Part shown: positions 42,308 through 49,169 of the stretch, piece after piece
How positions within the stretch are numbered: position 1 is the first letter of the stretch
Layout of the letters: every line of letters starts with the position of its first letter
From: an uncultured Microbacterium sp.
GTDB taxonomy: Bacteria; Actinomycetota; Actinomycetes; Actinomycetales; Microbacteriaceae
Assembly (NCBI RefSeq): GCF_947632095.1
Contig: NZ_CANROA010000014.1
Span: 1-49,169, forward strand
Direction of reading: 5' to 3'
DNA: 49,169 bases
The notes under the pieces: generated by a model
The model's input: the letters and a program-made list of their open reading frames with translations, nothing else
Databases searched by the model: none
What the model was told of the DNA's origin: nothing
Translations under genes and position numbers: made by a program

Positions 42308-45129
42308 GAAGCGGCTGCCTTCTTCGCCGCAGCATTGGCCGCACGCGTCGCCGCAGCCTTCTTCGCCGCAGCCGACCGCGCTGCAGCCTTCTCCTCGTCG
42401 GTCTTGGGCGCCGCCTTCTTCGCGGGAGCCTTCTTCGCCGCGGGCTTCTTCGCCGCCGTCTTCTTGGCAGGAGCCTTCTTCGCGCCGCGCTTGGGGGCGG
42501 GCCCCTTGGCTCGCTTATCGGCGAGCATTTGAACGGCGATCTCGAACGTGATGTCCTCGGGCTTCTGGCCGCGCGGAATCGTGACGTTCGTCTCACCGTC
42601 GGTGACATACGCACCGAAGCGGCCATCGCGAATGCGGATCGGCTTGCCGCTGACCGGATCGGCCTCGAACTCCGCGAGCGCGCTGGAGGCCCGACGCGAA
42701 CCGGCACCGTACTTCGGCTGCTTGTAGATCTCCAGCGCCTGTTCGAGGGTGACGTCGAAGATCTGCTGCTCGCTCTCCAGCGAACGCGAATCCGTGCCCT
42801 TCTTCAGGTACGGACCGTACCGGCCGTTCTGCGCCGTGATCTCGTCATTCGTCTCCGGATCCGTGCCGACGACGCGCGGCAGGCTCAGCAGCTGCAGCGC
42901 CGTTTCGAGGTCGACAGTCTCGACGGACATCGAACGGAACAGCGATCCGGTGCGCGGCTTGGGCGCGTCCTTCTTCGCCGTCTTCTTCTTCGGCTTCTCG
43001 ATGACCTCACCGGTCGCCGCGTCGACGTCGACCGGCTCCTCCGGCAGGTTCTCCTGCACATAGGGTCCGTAACGGCCGTCCTTCACGACGATCTCCCGGC
43101 CGTTCTCCGGGTTCGTGCCGAGGACACGATCACCGGCGACCGGCGCGTCGATCAGTTCGAGGGCCTTCTCCGGCGTGAGCTCATCGGGCGCGAGCTCTTC
43201 CGGGACGTTGACGATGCGGCCGCGCTCATCGGGCTTGGCCGGGTCGATGACCTCGAGGTAGGGACCGTACTTGCCGAACCGGAGCGTTGCGTTGTCGGTG
43301 ATCTTCGTCGAGTTCAGCGCGCGCGCATCGATCTCGCCGAGGTTGTCGACGATCTGACGCAGACCGGTGTGCTCATCGGAGCCGAAGTAGAACGACGTCA
43401 ACCATTCGACGCGCTTCTGCTCCCCCGTGGCGATCGCATCGAGGTCGTCCTCGAGCGCCGCGGTGAAGTCGTAGTCGATCAGGTCGGTGAAGTGCTCCTC
43501 GAGCAGACGCACGACGCTGAACGCCATCCACGTCGGCACGAGCGCCTGACCGCGCTTGGTCGCATAGCCGCGATCGATCACGGTGCCGATGATGCTGGCG
43601 AACGTCGAGGGACGGCCGATCCCCCGCTCCTCCAGAGCCTTCACGAGCGAGGCCTCGGTGAAGCGCGGCTTCGGGCTGGTCTTATGGCCCTTCGGCTCAG
43701 CATCCGACATCGTGAGCTCATCGCCGACGGCGACAGCCGGCAGCGACTGGTTGGAGTCGGCATCGGCATCGGCGCGCTTCTCATCGCGCCCCTCTTCATA
43801 GGCTTCGAGGAAGCCCTTGAAGGTGTAGACGGTTCCGGATGCTGTGAACTCGGCGTTCTGCCCTGCGGCATCCACCGACAGCGTCACGGTCGTCGTCTCG
43901 TATTTGGCATCGGACATCTGGCTCGCGACCGTGCGCTTCCAGATGAGGTCGTACAGGCGCAGCTCTTCACGATCGAGCTCGCCCGACACCGATGCGGGCT
44001 TGCGGAAGTTGTCGCCCGAGGGACGGATCGCCTCGTGCGCCTCCTGCGCGTTCTTGCTCTTGGATTTGTATACCCGGGGCTTCAGCGGAACCGCGTTGTC
44101 GCCGTAGAGCGCCACGGCCTGACTGCGCGCGGCCTGAACGGCCTGGGTGCTCAGCGCGACCGAGTCGGTACGCATATACGTGATGAAACCCTTTTCGTAC
44201 AGACGCTGAGCGACGCTCATGGCCTGCTTGGCACTCATCGACAGCTTGCGCCCGGCTTCCTGCTGCATCGTCGACGTTGTGAAGGGCGCGTAGGGACTGC
44301 GTGTTCCCGGCTTGGCCTCGACCTTGGTGACGGTGCCGGCGCCGACGGCGTCGACGGCATGCGCAAGAGCTGTGGCCTTCCCCTCGTCGAGGACGACGAC
44401 GGCCTTCTTGAGCTTTCCGGTGTCATCGAAGTCGGTCCCTCGAGCGAGCTGTCCGCCGTCGACGCGGACGAGACGCACGCCGAAGGCACTGCCTGCCGCT
44501 GCGGACGCGGTGACGTCCCAGTAGTCGGCTGAGACGAACGCCATGCGCTCGCGCTCGCGCTCCACGATCATGCGGGTGGCTGCGGACTGCACACGCCCGG
44601 CCGAAAGCCCCGTCTTGACCTTGTACCAGAGCACCGGCGAGACGTCCCAGCCGTAGAGGCGGTCGAGGATGCGTCGTGTCTCCTGCGCGTCGACGAGCGC
44701 GAGATCGAGCTCACGCGTATTGCCGATCGCCGCTTGGATGGCGTCCTTCGTGATCTCGTGGAAGACCATCCGCTTGACCGGGACCTTCGGCTTCAGCGTC
44801 TCGAGCAGATGCCAGGCGATCGCCTCGCCCTCGCGGTCACCATCAGTGGCGAGCAGGACTTCGTCGGCGGTCTTCAGCGCACGCTTGAGCTCGGCCACCG
44901 TCTTCGTCTTGCGATCGGAGACGACGTAGTACGGGTCGAAGCCGTTGTCGATGTCGATCGAGTACTTCCCGTACGCGGCTTTGTCAGCCGCGGGGATGTC
45001 CTTCTTGTCTGCGAGGTCACGGATATGACCGACAGAGCTGAGCACCTCGTAGCCATCGCCGAGGTACCCCTGAATCGACCGCATCTTCGTCGGCGACTCG
45101 ACGATGACGAGCTTCTTGCCTTCAGTCAA
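42304..45129 (-). CDS. topA: DNA topoisomerase I
   Basis: A 941-residue type IA topoisomerase that relaxes negative supercoils. The TOPRIM domain begins KKLVIVESPTKMRSIQGYLG and has the acidic DGDREGEAIAWHLL. The catalytic tyrosine is in GFITYMRTDSVALS. Four zinc-less C-terminal repeats (for example RFGKYGPYLEV and DGRYGPYVQEN) and a lysine/alanine-rich tail, an actinobacterial trait that aids processivity, follow. The start is a TTG at 45129 with AAAGGA seven bases ahead; the reading frame upstream (to 45162) is not conserved. It heads the topA-tmk-holB-hydrolase operon. Confidence 0.96.
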   Translation of the reverse strand: MTEGKKLVIVESPTKMRSIQGYLGDGYEVLSSVGHIRDLADKKDIPAADKAAYGKYSIDIDNGFDPYYVVSDRKTKTVAELKRALKTADEVLLATDGDREGEAIAWHLLETLKPKVPVKRMVFHEITKDAIQAAIGNTRELDLALVDAQETRRILDRLYGWDVSPVLWYKVKTGLSAGRVQSAATRMIVERERERMAFVSADYWDVTASAAAGSAFGVRLVRVDGGQLARGTDFDDTGKLKKAVVVLDEGKATALAHAVDAVGAGTVTKVEAKPGTRSPYAPFTTSTMQQEAGRKLSMSAKQAMSVAQRLYEKGFITYMRTDSVALSTQAVQAARSQAVALYGDNAVPLKPRVYKSKSKNAQEAHEAIRPSGDNFRKPASVSGELDREELRLYDLIWKRTVASQMSDAKYETTTVTLSVDAAGQNAEFTASGTVYTFKGFLEAYEEGRDEKRADADADSNQSLPAVAVGDELTMSDAEPKGHKTSPKPRFTEASLVKALEERGIGRPSTFASIIGTVIDRGYATKRGQALVPTWMAFSVVRLLEEHFTDLIDYDFTAALEDDLDAIATGEQKRVEWLTSFYFGSDEHTGLRQIVDNLGEIDARALNSTKITDNATLRFGKYGPYLEVIDPAKPDERGRIVNVPEELAPDELTPEKALELIDAPVAGDRVLGTNPENGREIVVKDGRYGPYVQENLPEEPVDVDAATGEVIEKPKKKTAKKDAPKPRTGSLFRSMSVETVDLETALQLLSLPRVVGTDPETNDEITAQNGRYGPYLKKGTDSRSLESEQQIFDVTLEQALEIYKQPKYGAGSRRASSALAEFEADPVSGKPIRIRDGRFGAYVTDGETNVTIPRGQKPEDITFEIAVQMLADKRAKGPAPKRGAKKAPAKKTAAKKPAAKKAPAKKAAPKTDEEKAAARSAAAKKAAATRAANAAAKKAAAS

Positions 45130-45161
45130 GGGTGCGTCCTTTCTTCGAAGCACACCATACA

Positions 45162-45196
45162 CACCACGGTGGTGGTGAGCTCACAGCGGAGCTGTG
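45162..45196. repeat. Two small inverted repeats in the topA upstream region
   Basis: CACCAC-G-GTGGTG at 45162-45174 and CACAGC-GGA-GCTGTG at 45182-45196. Both are perfect and lie 33-67 bases upstream of the topA TTG. They could be operator sites or leader hairpins. The remainder of the 170-base gap to the YceI gene holds nothing else recognisable. Confidence 0.35.
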
Positions 45197-45299
45197 CGTG
45201 CAGTCTCGGGTATATGCCGTCAGAATCCCTCGGGTGGCCCCTGAAGGGCGCGGGAGACGGCTACAAGACCAGCGTACGCCGAATGAACCCGAGAGGCGG

Positions 45300-45926
45300 T
45301 CAGTCGCTCTCGGGAGCGGATTCGTCAGCCTCGGCGGCGGGTTCGTCGCTCTCCGCGACGTCGCTCGCGACGGCCGAGGCGTCGCTCTTGATCGCAGAGA
45401 TCTCGAACTCGAGCGTGATCCGATCGGAGATCAGCACACCGCCGGTGTCGAGCGGCATGTTCCACTCGAGGCCGTAGTCGCGGCGCTCCAGACGACGCGT
45501 TCCCTCGAAGCCGGCACGGAGAATCCCGAAGGAGTCTTCCTGCACACCGGTGACGGCCAGAGGGATCATGATCTGACGGGTGACGTCGCGGATGGTGAGG
45601 TCGCCGATCACGGCGATCGCGTTCTCGTCGACCTCTTCGATGCTCGTGCTGACGAACGTGATCGACGGCCACTTCTCTGCGTTGAAGAAGTCTGCGCTGC
45701 ACAGGTGCTCGTCACGCTTGGTGTTACGCGTGTCGATGCTGGCGACGCTCAGGCTGACGACCGCGGAGGAAGCGGTGGGGTCATCGACGTCGACCTTCAG
45801 CTTTCCCTTGATCTCGTTGAACGAGCCGCGCACCGATGTGATCATCGCGTGGCGCGCAGAGAAACCGATCCGCGTGTGGTCCGGGTCGATTTCCCAATGC
45901 CCGTTTACTTTTTCCCGATCAACCAT
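45300..45926 (-). CDS. YceI-family lipid-binding protein
   Basis: A 208-residue protein of the YceI fold, an extended lipocalin-like barrel that binds isoprenoids. Family landmarks are WEIDPDHTRIGFSARHAM, the strand ASIDTRNTKRDEHLCSADFFNAEKWP and LTIRDVTRQIMIPLAVTG. No signal peptide is present, so it is predicted to be cytoplasmic. The C-terminal about 30 residues are acidic and low-complexity (SDEPAAEADESAPESD). The ATG at 45926 has GGGGAG ahead. It stands between topA and the Tad cluster. Confidence 0.92.
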   Translation of the reverse strand: MVDREKVNGHWEIDPDHTRIGFSARHAMITSVRGSFNEIKGKLKVDVDDPTASSAVVSLSVASIDTRNTKRDEHLCSADFFNAEKWPSITFVSTSIEEVDENAIAVIGDLTIRDVTRQIMIPLAVTGVQEDSFGILRAGFEGTRRLERRDYGLEWNMPLDTGGVLISDRITLEFEISAIKSDASAVASDVAESDEPAAEADESAPESD

Positions 45927-46020
45927 CAGAACTCCCCGTATGAAAACGACACGGCGATACTGGCATCGCACGTGTCCGCAACCGTGTAAGTCTACCAAGT
46001 CCGTCGGGCGCTTCCCTCCG

Positions 46021-46347
46021 TCACCCGGGAGCAGGCGCCGCCCGAGCCCGGGAGCCGGCAGCGAGGACCCCGAAAGCGACACGCACCTCGACCGTTGCGG
46101 TGACCCCCACGAGCACGCAGGAGGTGAGCCGGGCGGCGGATGCCGCTGCCACCCGCGCGGCAAGCGCACACGGTTCCTCCGCAGTGATGACGGCTCCGGA
46201 GGCGGCATCCGCCGCGGCCAGCGCCGCCGCATCCGCCGCCCCCGCTGCGCGCTGAGCGGTCACAGCCGCCCCGCCGAAGCCGGCGAGGCCCATCGTCAGC
46301 GTCGCGGAGACCGCCAGCACGCCTGCGGCGAGCGCCGTCCCCGCCAT
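46021..46347 (-). CDS. TadE-like/Rv3654c-type helicase/secretion neighbourhood protein
   Basis: A 108-residue alanine-rich protein with an N-terminal hydrophobic segment (GTALAAGVLAVSATLTMGLAGFGGAAVTA) preceded by almost no charged residues, and a short extracytoplasmic part (ADAAALAAADAASG, then a cysteine in EEPCALAARVAAA). It is the last gene of the Tad-type cluster and starts inside the stop of the preceding TadE-like gene (TGATG). Actinobacterial clusters of this type regularly end in such a protein (Rv3654c type). Confidence 0.8.
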   Translation of the reverse strand: MAGTALAAGVLAVSATLTMGLAGFGGAAVTAQRAAGAADAAALAAADAASGAVITAEEPCALAARVAAASAARLTSCVLVGVTATVEVRVAFGVLAAGSRARAAPAPG

Positions 46348-46691
46348 CAGAGCCCGCCGGACAACGCGCAGCTCGACGCCGACAGCGGGATTCTGATCAG
46401 CGCGCCGATGCGAGCATCGACCTGCGCGCTCGCGCAGATGAGTTCGCCGCGGGTGTGGCCCGACATGTGCGCGGAGGGCACGGCCGCGGCGACGACGGCC
46501 TGGGCTGAGGCCGCGCTCTCCCCGCGCCCCAGCAGCCGGGCGGCATCCGCCACCGCATCCTGCAACGCCACCTGCTGGGCCGCCGCACCGAGCACGCTCG
46601 CCCCCAGGAGCAGAGTGATCACAACCGCCGGCAGCGCGAGCGCGAGCTCCGCGGCGACGGAACCGCGCTCATCCGCGCAGAGCCGACGCAT
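46347..46691 (-). CDS. TadE-like pilus assembly protein
   Basis: A 114-residue protein. The N terminus MRRLCADERGSVAAELALAL is a TadE prepilin-like signal with a glutamate five residues into the hydrophobic stretch, followed by VVITLLLGASVLGAAAQQVALQ. The extracytoplasmic portion contains two cysteines (ICASAQ; SSCALSGG) that may form a disulfide. It is a minor pseudopilin of a Tad/Flp-type system. It starts one base after the DUF4244 stop and overlaps the next gene. Confidence 0.83.
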   Translation of the reverse strand: MRRLCADERGSVAAELALALPAVVITLLLGASVLGAAAQQVALQDAVADAARLLGRGESAASAQAVVAAAVPSAHMSGHTRGELICASAQVDARIGALIRIPLSASSCALSGGL

Positions 46692-46692
46692 A

Positions 46693-46890
46693 TCAGGAGA
46701 CGGTCAGTGCGCGACGCACGAGATCGGTGAGGATCCCGCGCACCTCATCGGACCGCATGATGACGACGAGGAGGCCCGCGAAGGCGACTGCCGCCATCGT
46801 GGTTATCGCATACTCTGCGGTCGCCGCGCCTGCCTCATCGGAGAAGAGCGTGATGGCCCGGCGCCGGGTCAGCGGTGGGAGCGTGTTCAT
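46693..46890 (-). CDS. DUF4244 Flp-pilin-like protein
   Basis: A 65-residue protein. After a basic start (MNTLPPLTRRRAITLFSDEA) comes the class-III prepilin-like site GAATAEYAITTMAAVAFAGL, with glycine/alanine, the conserved E and Y, and a single hydrophobic helix, then a short cytoplasm-distal tail. It fits the DUF4244 major pilin candidate of actinobacterial Tad clusters (Rv3656c type). AAGGAA precedes the ATG at 46890. Processing would need a prepilin peptidase elsewhere in the genome. Confidence 0.85.
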   Translation of the reverse strand: MNTLPPLTRRRAITLFSDEAGAATAEYAITTMAAVAFAGLLVVIMRSDEVRGILTDLVRRALTVS

Positions 46891-46916
46891 GTGTTCCTTC
46901 TTTCTTCTGGCCGCCG

Positions 46917-47807
46917 TCAGACCGGCAGCGGGGTCGAGGTGAGCACGGAGATCATGAGTGGGGCGACGCCCAGCAGCAGGAACGCGGGCAGCGTGCACAC
47001 GCCCAGCGGGATGAGCAGCTGGGATGAGAGCTTCGCGGCGCGAAGCCGGCCGGCGACGCGGGACTCGTGGCGCTCGAGTGCGGCCGCGGCGCGCAGCAGC
47101 TCTCCGGCCGGAACACCGGCTGCGCGCGAGAGCCGCAGTACGTCGTCGGTACGGTCGCCGCAGAGCCGATCAGCCGCTGCACTGTCGCCGATGAGCCGGA
47201 GCGTGCGCTCGATGGATGCACCGCCGGAGACTCCGACGGCGACGAGCTCGGCGTGCATTCCGGGGGTCCCGGGATCGGGCTGCGCTCGACGCAGCAGACG
47301 ACGGGTCCACAGCCGCGCCGCGAGGACGAGGAGCAGACCCGCGACCAGGCAGGCTGTGCCGATGGGCTGTGTGACGAGCACACCGAGCGTGTCGAATCCG
47401 AGGGCGAATCCGAGCAGGAGCCCGGCCAACGGCATCCAGAGCAGCAGCCGTGCCGTACCGGCGGGCTCGGCGAGCGCGATGCGCACATCGTCGGCGGCGC
47501 TGGCTGTGTCGCGCATCGTCTCGGCGAGCGAGCGCAGCACCTCGGCGAGCGGCGCCCCGACCGTCGTGGCGATCTCCCAGGCAGCCGCGACATCGCACCA
47601 CGCACCGCCCTCCTCCTCGATCGCCAGAGAAAGGGGTGCACCGGCATCGCACCGCGAGACCACGCGCTCGGCGTGCGGGTCTCCCGACTCAGCGAGGTGC
47701 CTCCAGGCCGCCGCAGGCGCCGCACCTGCTTGCAGCAGCACAGCGAGGGTGCGCACGGCCACCGCCGCGGCCTCGGCTGTGGCGGGCAGTTCGCGCTGAT
47801 TCACCAT
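46917..47807 (-). CDS. Type II secretion system F-domain protein (TadB/TadC-like)
   Basis: A 296-residue membrane protein of the pilus assembly platform. Hydrophobic segments occur at about 130-150 and 160-180 in the middle and one near the C terminus (LLIPLGVCTLPAFLLLGVAPL). The cytoplasmic T2SSF domain with ALERHESRVAGRLRAAKLS follows the middle segments. An N-terminal alanine-rich region (EAAAVAVRTLAVLLQAGAAPAAAW) is typical of the second platform protein. Only one platform gene is present instead of the usual tadB plus tadC pair. The ATG overlaps the TadA-like stop by 7 bases. Confidence 0.82.
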   Translation of the reverse strand: MVNQRELPATAEAAAVAVRTLAVLLQAGAAPAAAWRHLAESGDPHAERVVSRCDAGAPLSLAIEEEGGAWCDVAAAWEIATTVGAPLAEVLRSLAETMRDTASAADDVRIALAEPAGTARLLLWMPLAGLLLGFALGFDTLGVLVTQPIGTACLVAGLLLVLAARLWTRRLLRRAQPDPGTPGMHAELVAVGVSGGASIERTLRLIGDSAAADRLCGDRTDDVLRLSRAAGVPAGELLRAAAALERHESRVAGRLRAAKLSSQLLIPLGVCTLPAFLLLGVAPLMISVLTSTPLPV

Positions 47808-48802
47808 GGCTGAACGTCCTCGATCGCCAGACGGTCATCGCGCAGGACGAGACGACCGGCCTGGGCGATGCGGCGCACGCCATCGGCCCCGCGAGCCAAG
47901 TGGACCACGATCGTGAAAGCGCTCACCGCCTGACGGGCGAGCGCCGTGGCATCCATACCCGCTAACGCCCCGAGCGCCTCCAGACGCGCGGGGACATCCA
48001 CAAGACCGCTGGCATGCAGTGTGCCGGCGCCGCCGTCATGACCGGTGTTCAGCGCCGAGAGCAGCTCGCGCACCTCTTCACCGCGGCATTCCCCGACGAC
48101 GAGCCGGTCAGGGCGCATTCTCAATGATTCGCGCACCAGACGGGCGAGGGTGATCGATCCTGCCCCTTCGAGATTCGCCTGACGCGCTTCGAGGGCGACG
48201 TGATGAGGATGCCCGGGGCGGAGCTCCGCGACATCCTCGATCGTGACGATGCGCTCCGTGGGAGGCACCGTTCGCAGGAGCGCCGCGAGAAGAGTCGTCT
48301 TGCCGGTGCCCGTCCCTCCGGTGAGCAGGATGTTCGCGCGCTCGGCGACGAGCGTCTCCAGCCAGATGCGCTGGCGGGCGTCGAAGGTGCCGAGCGCGGC
48401 GAGAGCTTCGAGATCATCGGCATCGACCCGCGGGATGCGCACGGAGATGGCGGTGCCGGCGGTGGACACCGGAGCGAGCACGGCATGGACCCGAACCCCG
48501 GAAGCGAGACGCACATCGACGCACGGCGACTGGTCATCGAGGTGCCGACCCCCGGCACCGATCAGCGCGACGGCCAAGTCGCGCACCTCCCTCTCGGATG
48601 CCGTCCATCCGTGGATGCGCTCGACGCCCTCTCCGCGATCGACGAAAAGCCCCTCGGAACCGTTGACGAAGACGTCGGTGACCATCGGATCGGCGCAGTG
48701 CTCGGCGATCGGCCCGAACGCCGGGTCGAGATCCGCGGTGCGCGCACCGCCGGGCGCGATGCGGATGCTCTCGCGGGGCTGGATGATGAAGGGCGTCGTC
48801 AT
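47801..48802 (-). CDS. tadA: TadA-type secretion ATPase
   Basis: A 333-residue hexameric GspE/VirB11-family ATPase that energises Tad/Flp pilus assembly. The N-terminal domain includes DVFVNGSEGLFVDRGEG. Walker A is GGTGTGKTT at 162-170, the Asp box IVTIEDVAELRPGHPH, Walker B ESLRMRPDRLVVGECRGEE, and the His box LHASG follows GHDGGAG. The ATG at 48802 is the conserved start; the longer frame upstream covers the 6C RNA and is not coding. It heads the minus-strand cluster tadA, T2SSF, DUF4244, TadE-like, TadE-like. Confidence 0.92.
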   Translation of the reverse strand: MTTPFIIQPRESIRIAPGGARTADLDPAFGPIAEHCADPMVTDVFVNGSEGLFVDRGEGVERIHGWTASEREVRDLAVALIGAGGRHLDDQSPCVDVRLASGVRVHAVLAPVSTAGTAISVRIPRVDADDLEALAALGTFDARQRIWLETLVAERANILLTGGTGTGKTTLLAALLRTVPPTERIVTIEDVAELRPGHPHHVALEARQANLEGAGSITLARLVRESLRMRPDRLVVGECRGEEVRELLSALNTGHDGGAGTLHASGLVDVPARLEALGALAGMDATALARQAVSAFTIVVHLARGADGVRRIAQAGRLVLRDDRLAIEDVQPW

Positions 48803-48919
48803 GCCACGAAAGTAGGCGCCGCAGCATCCGCGGTCAGATCGGATCCGTGCGCCCTGTGAGCAACTCCATGCGCGAGCGAGACGTGCAGAAAGACTCGCGG
48901 CGGTCCTCGTCGAAGACGA

Positions 48920-49017
48920 TGAAGGCGGCACCTCACGGGGGGAATGAGGTGCCGCCATAGGCACGCCCCGTCCGGGGGAGGATGAGCGTGCCCAGGCCGG
49001 AAAGAGAATTTCGGCTG
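48920..49017 (-). ncRNA. 6C small RNA
   Basis: Read on the minus strand, two hairpins with C-rich loops follow each other. The 5' hairpin (48960-48992) pairs GGCACGC with GCGTGCC around a loop with CCTCCCCC. The 3' hairpin (48924-48956) is a perfect 12-bp stem around TTCCCCCCG, with six Cs. This is the 6C RNA of actinobacteria (B11 in M. tuberculosis), which can pair C-rich loops with G-rich mRNA sites. The 3' stem is followed by TTCATCGTCTTCG and can terminate. Its position next to a Tad cluster matches the mycobacterial neighbourhood. The rest of the 364-base gap (48803-49166) contains nothing else I recognise. Confidence 0.9.
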
Positions 49018-49023
49018 TCGTCG

Positions 49024-49051
49024 AGTGTACGCAAGCCGCCCCGCCCTGCAA
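49024..49051 (-). promoter_or_regulatory. Promoter of the 6C RNA
   Basis: On the minus strand TTGCAG (49051-49046), a 16-base spacer and TACACT (49029-49024) form a good housekeeping-type -35/-10 pair. The predicted start near 49017 sits about 25 bases ahead of the first hairpin. Confidence 0.7.
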
Positions 49052-49166
49052 AACCCATCCGACTACCGACTTTCGGCAGTATTGACGAAAACGCCCGAAG
49101 GCTAGATTCGCCCTCACGGTCGTGTTCCCTGCGCGACCATGTCCCGCCGCAAAGGAGCGCGTGCCA

Positions 49167-49169
49167 ATG
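49167..49169 (+). CDS. Start codon of a gene running off the right edge
   Basis: The window ends in ATG, preceded by AAAGGAG at 49151-49157 with about nine bases of spacing. This is a very good ribosome-binding arrangement. Only the initiator is visible, so the product cannot be named. Confidence 0.6.

Noticed and set aside
41039..44532. Long plus-strand open reading frames of about 500 and 670 codons opposite holB, tmk and topA
   Set aside because: They are antisense shadows produced by the extreme GC bias: arginine/aspartate/leucine-rich, low-complexity translations with no motif, lying exactly opposite strongly conserved genes.

Overview
This window comes from a high-GC actinobacterium, most likely Microbacterium or a close relative in Microbacteriaceae. 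The evidence is very high GC with GC-rich third positions, actinobacterial family genes (CarD, DUF3263, DUF4244, DUF4032, GlnR, SenX3/RegX3), a lysine/alanine-rich topoisomerase I tail, and a 6C RNA beside a Tad-type secretion cluster. Most of it is ordinary chromosome backbone. No plasmid, prophage, insertion sequence or CRISPR array is visible.

Layout. At 1-7.1 kb are the groEL start with two CIRCE-type operators, a LytR_C protein, DUF3263 and DUF2332 proteins, msrB, a nitroreductase-like protein, a DMT transporter, an SRAP protein, a tyrosine phosphatase, tRNA-Thr(TGT) and a DsbA-fold membrane protein without its CxxC motif. At 7.2-14.7 kb are a UgpC-type ABC ATPase, a DUF4032 kinase-like protein, an NAD(P)-binding protein, rlmB-cysS, ispDF and carD. 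At 14.8-30.3 kb is a phosphate region: senX3-regX3 divergent from phoU, then ppk, a Nudix-phosphatase and pstSCAB. Triple 11-bp PHO-box-like repeats lie in front of both phoU and pstS. Embedded in it are gpmA, a methyltransferase, ygfZ with a nitrobindin-like gene, and glnR.

At 30.3-36.0 kb are pabC, a candidate new small RNA, and a locus that reproduces the Mycobacterium tuberculosis SigK locus: rskA, sigK, dipZ and a divergent MPT83-like fasciclin lipoprotein with a SigK-like promoter. At 36.0-38.9 kb are a TRIC-family protein, a tRNA-Lys(TTT) gene split by a 217-nt group I intron, a free-standing HNH endonuclease gene directly behind it, yigZ, a DUF1697 gene and tRNA-Thr(CGT). At 38.9-45.1 kb a minus-strand block runs topA-tmk-holB-alpha/beta hydrolase. 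At 45.3-49.2 kb are a YceI protein, a Tad/Flp-type cluster (TadA ATPase, one T2SSF protein, DUF4244 pilin-like, two TadE-like proteins), a 6C RNA and the first codon of a plus-strand gene.

The most striking item is the tRNA-Lys(TTT) group I intron. It sits after nucleotide 34 of the tRNA, the site used by the tRNA-Leu(UAA) intron of cyanobacteria, and it keeps recognisable P, Q, R and S core elements. A lower-GC HNH homing-endonuclease-type gene lies 38 nt past the tRNA. Together they look like a possible intron plus trans-acting endonuclease mobility unit. The second candidate novelty is a free-standing structured RNA at 31266-31350 with its own promoter and a terminator formed by its closing stem.
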